The notes under the pieces were generated by a model, which made no database searches, was not told the origin of the DNA, and saw only the letters and a program-made list of their open reading frames with translations. From NCBI GenBank assembly GCA_002730655.1, contig PCAT01000054.1, positions 1 to 7,765 of the forward strand: a DNA stretch of 7,765 bases. Direction: 5' to 3'. The stretch is from Balneola sp. (GTDB taxonomy: Bacteria; Bacteroidota; Rhodothermia; Balneolales; Balneolaceae). Position numbers and translations under genes: made by a program. Of the stretch, positions 5,036 to 7,765 are shown piece by piece (the stretch's first letter is position 1; every line of letters begins with the position of its first letter).

Positions 5036-7765
5036 TTAATTATCCTCGCTGGATAAGGATTTGAATGGACTTAGATTAGCTTCTCGAACCGCAGCCTCAT
5101 AGGCAGGCCATTCTTGGTTTAAGAAATTATCAATTTTCTCCATGGCTTTCGTTACTGCTTCCCTAGCAAGTCTGAGTAAATTTTCCTCAGTAACTCCAGG
5201 GCCATCAATATCATTACCTAGATACCTTCCAGCTCCATATAATCTAGTCATTACTGTTACTTCAGGATTCCGAACAATCCCTTGACGCTCGTCATCATTA
5301 CTTCCAAATATGTGAGCAAACAAGTCGTCCAAATTTACATGTGTTCTTCTATGTACAGTAAGCACAGCTTTTAAATCTTCAGCAGACCGCGGGTCCGCGT
5401 CTAGTATTCCCTTGTTTACCTTCATAATTGATTCAGCTGTAACAAGTTTTTGAACTGCTTTAGCTAATTCAGCGCCCAGCATGCCCACTTCCTCTTCTAG
5501 TGCCGCTGTAGCTTCCAGAGCTTCCATCGTAATTTCTATCCTTGGATCGTAATGAACGGTAACCATGGTAGAATCTTTACTACCAGCATAGCTCATTACT
5601 ATTTTATAGGTTCCCGGCAATACATAACCACCGCGTGGTTCTGGCATGTTTGGACGAGTAGCTCTTCGTGATGGGCGCTGCATTCCTTTTCGTTCTAGCC
5701 CCCATTGCATACGGTTTATCCCATTATATTCTGGGGTTACTTCAATATTGCGTATGTTTTCACCCGATTCGTCAAATATAGTCACTTTTACTTGTTCCTC
5801 ATCCGAACCTCTTCTTGCCCGTGAACGACCTTTAGCTTCAGTTCTATCTGCTTTTTCAGTTTTCTGAGAAAGCTCTTTATTCACCGAATAGGTGATCATG
5901 GCCCCACGAGGTCGATTATCACCCGAGTACATAGCATCGGCAGCAAAACGGCTTCCCATGGCTTGCCGCCAATTTGCTAAATATGCATCTGGACTGTCAA
6001 AAGTTTTGATTCCTTTTTTCAATTCATTAACACCTTCAGCAGCTAACTCCCGAAGTGGTCGAATATCATCGAACACCCAGAATGAACGGCCAAAGGTACC
6101 GATTACTAAGTCATGCTCACGTGGCTGAATGACCATGTCATAGGTAGAAACCGTTGGATAACCATTGGTCCACCGGGTCCAATTATCTCCCCCATCAATC
6201 GTGAAATATAATCCAAACTCAGTCCCTATAAACATTAGATTTGGTTCGACTAAATCTTGAACAAAAGATAAAGCGTAGCCCTCCAGACCTTTACTCTCTA
6301 CGATATTGGTCCACTTTTTTCCATAATTGGTTGTATGCACTACATAGGGAGTCCAATCTCCACGACGATAATTATTAATAACCGCGACTGCTTCTCCAGC
6401 ATTGAAAGCAGATGCTTTCACCTGAGCTACATAGCTTCCCTGAGGAATGTCTTTGAGATTATTCGCTGTATTAGTCCAATTTTCTCCTCCGTCGGTTGTA
6501 ACTTGAATATTGCCATCATCAGTACCAACCCAGATGACATTCTCTTCGACCGGACTTGGCTCGATAGCTAAAATAGTCGTGTAATTTTCTGCTCCAGTGG
6601 CATCCATGGTTAACCCACCACTTTCATGTTGCTTCTGCTTAGTTGTATCGTTCGTAGTTAAATCTGGAGAAATTATGGACCAACTTTCTCCTCGATCAGT
6701 ACTTTTGTGAACATATTGACTGCCATAATAAATGGTTTCTTTATCAAATGGATCAAAATTAATCGCTGCGTTCCAGTTAAATCGTAAGTTATCTCCGTTG
6801 GGATGGGTTGGTTTTACAAAGCGGGCGCTTCCAGTTTCTCGGTCAACTCTTCCTACATTACCCTGTTGTGACATAGCATAAAGGTATCGAGAGTCGCTTG
6901 GATCCATCATCACATCGAAACCATCTCCAAAGAATAATTCATCCCAATAAGCGTTTCGGATCCCCCCATCTCTCCAAACATAAGCAGGGCCTTCCCAAGA
7001 ACCATTATCTTGCATCCCACCGTAAACGTTATAAGGAATTTCCATATCAACACTTACATGATAATACTGCCCAACAGGAATATTCTCGGCAAAACGCCAT
7101 GTTTCACCTCCATTGTGGGAAATATTGAGGCCTCCGTCATTTCCATTAACTATGAATCCTGGATTAGTTTTGCTCATCCAAAATGCATGGTGATCAGGGT
7201 GAACCCAATTATAATAAGGATATATACTCTCAAAGTTCTTTGCTCCATCTTCACTTACCGACAAAAGTGAATAGATACTAAACACTCGATTTTCATTAAA
7301 TGGATCTACATATATTTCGGAATAATAAAAAGGTCGATTACCTACATCACTATTTTCTTTAACTGTTTGACGAAGTTCCCACGTAAACCCACCGTCATTA
7401 CTTCTATATATTGCATTTGCACCAGATTCGATGATTGCGTAAACAATATTAGGTTTAGAAGTTGAAAAGGCGATACCCATTCTACCTAATTCACCATCAG
7501 GAAGTCCTTCTTGATTGGTAATTTCATTCCATGTTTCACCACCATCCAAGGTCATGAACATTCCAGAACCTTCACCACCAGATTTAAAAAACCAAGGCCA
7601 ACGTCGGAATTCCCACATATTAACCAAGATTTTGTTAGGGTTATTTGGATCCATTACCATATCACCCACGCCTGTACGGCTGTTTACATAAAGAATTTTA
7701 TTCCATGTCTTACCCCCATCGGTAGTCTTATACACACCACGGTGCTCGCTATCTGCCCATGCATC
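5036..7765 (-). CDS. Sortilin (VPS10)-like BNR/Asp-box beta-propeller protein, N-terminus beyond window
   Basis: Large repeat protein of the type usually annotated 'glycosyl hydrolase, BNR repeat' or VPS10-domain protein; probably exported, but the signal peptide would be outside the window. 909 residues are visible and the frame is open to base 7765 (first residues DAWADSEHRG). Positions count from the first visible residue. Asp-box (S/T-x-D-x-G-x-x-W) repeats occur near 12-21, 71-79, 120-129, 214-223, 353-362, 421-430, 476-485 and 520-529, with a degenerate one near 168-178; these form propeller blades. Family motifs include HPDHHAFW (189-196), GMQDNGSW (250-257) and GTFGRSFWVFDD (556-567). 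A charged linker (about 633-658) leads to an Ig/FlgD-like beta domain (about 659-745, 'YVLPGTYKIVMSY') and a helical tail rich in Glu, Ala and Leu. Comparable proteins run to roughly 1,000-1,100 residues, so perhaps 100-200 are missing. I see no catalytic signature that proves hydrolase activity; binding or scaffold roles are as likely. It is the promoter-proximal partner of the hydroxylase gene. Confidence 0.92.
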   Translation of the reverse strand, partial: DAWADSEHRGVYKTTDGGKTWNKILYVNSRTGVGDMVMDPNNPNKILVNMWEFRRWPWFFKSGGEGSGMFMTLDGGETWNEITNQEGLPDGELGRMGIAFSTSKPNIVYAIIESGANAIYRSNDGGFTWELRQTVKENSDVGNRPFYYSEIYVDPFNENRVFSIYSLLSVSEDGAKNFESIYPYYNWVHPDHHAFWMSKTNPGFIVNGNDGGLNISHNGGETWRFAENIPVGQYYHVSVDMEIPYNVYGGMQDNGSWEGPAYVWRDGGIRNAYWDELFFGDGFDVMMDPSDSRYLYAMSQQGNVGRVDRETGSARFVKPTHPNGDNLRFNWNAAINFDPFDKETIYYGSQYVHKSTDRGESWSIISPDLTTNDTTKQKQHESGGLTMDATGAENYTTILAIEPSPVEENVIWVGTDDGNIQVTTDGGENWTNTANNLKDIPQGSYVAQVKASAFNAGEAVAVINNYRRGDWTPYVVHTTNYGKKWTNIVESKGLEGYALSFVQDLVEPNLMFIGTEFGLYFTIDGGDNWTRWTNGYPTVSTYDMVIQPREHDLVIGTFGRSFWVFDDIRPLRELAAEGVNELKKGIKTFDSPDAYLANWRQAMGSRFAADAMYSGDNRPRGAMITYSVNKELSQKTEKADRTEAKGRSRARRGSDEEQVKVTIFDESGENIRNIEVTPEYNGINRMQWGLERKGMQRPSRRATRPNMPEPRGGYVLPGTYKIVMSYAGSKDSTMVTVHYDPRIEITMEALEATAALEEEVGMLGAELAKAVQKLVTAESIMKVNKGILDADPRSAEDLKAVLTVHRRTHVNLDDLFAHIFGSNDDERQGIVRNPEVTVMTRLYGAGRYLGNDIDGPGVTEENLLRLAREAVTKAMEKIDNFLNQEWPAYEAAVREANLSPFKSLSSEDN

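Noticed and set aside
5646..7270. Several plus-strand open frames of 73-86 codons
   Set aside because: All are antisense to the propeller gene, whose Asp-box repeats and family motifs run continuously through the region.
7733..7735. GTG as the possible start of the propeller protein
   Set aside because: The frame remains open to the window edge and the ten codons before it (DAWADSEHRG) read on smoothly into the Asp box that follows, so this GTG encodes an internal valine of a truncated gene.
5036..7765. Calling the propeller protein a sialidase because of its Asp boxes
   Set aside because: Asp boxes are structural and occur in many propellers. I cannot identify the arginine triad and other catalytic residues of sialidases, and the overall motifs fit the sortilin-like family better.

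Overview
The window reads as chromosomal DNA from a Gram-negative bacterium of the Bacteroidota/Balneolota/Rhodothermota group. The evidence is a SusC/SusD outer-membrane nutrient-uptake pair, a lipoprotein signal with acidic residues right after the cysteine, AT-rich DNA, and mostly weak or absent Shine-Dalgarno sequences. The phylum-level placement is an inference; nothing here fixes the genus. All four recognisable genes lie on the minus strand, so transcription runs from high to low coordinates.

Layout in transcription order: (1) 7765-5036, a large BNR/Asp-box beta-propeller protein of the sortilin (VPS10)-like 'glycosyl hydrolase' family, cut off at its N-terminus by the window edge. (2) 5018-4152, a membrane di-iron hydroxylase of the sterol desaturase/fatty acid hydroxylase superfamily, 17 bp downstream of gene 1 and probably cotranscribed with it. 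(3) 4151-3956, a 196-bp AT-rich regulatory gap with a weak terminator candidate and a 20-bp near-perfect palindrome that looks like a LacI-family operator. (4) 3955-662, a complete SusC/RagA-type TonB-dependent transporter. (5) 635-1, the N-terminal part of its SusD/RagB lipoprotein partner, 26 bp after susC and running off the window.

Functionally, the SusC barrel and SusD lid should form a TonB-powered importer for an oligosaccharide or other oligomer. No glycoside hydrolase or other degradative enzyme that would reveal the substrate is in view. The SusC protein has no STN signalling domain, and a LacI-like operator sits just ahead of its start, so the pair is more likely controlled by a cytoplasmic repressor than by an ECF sigma/anti-sigma relay. 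The propeller/hydroxylase pair looks like a separate transcription unit.

I found no RNA gene, mobile element or CRISPR array, and no clear sign of an undescribed system. The most useful new observation is the operator-like palindrome in front of susC.
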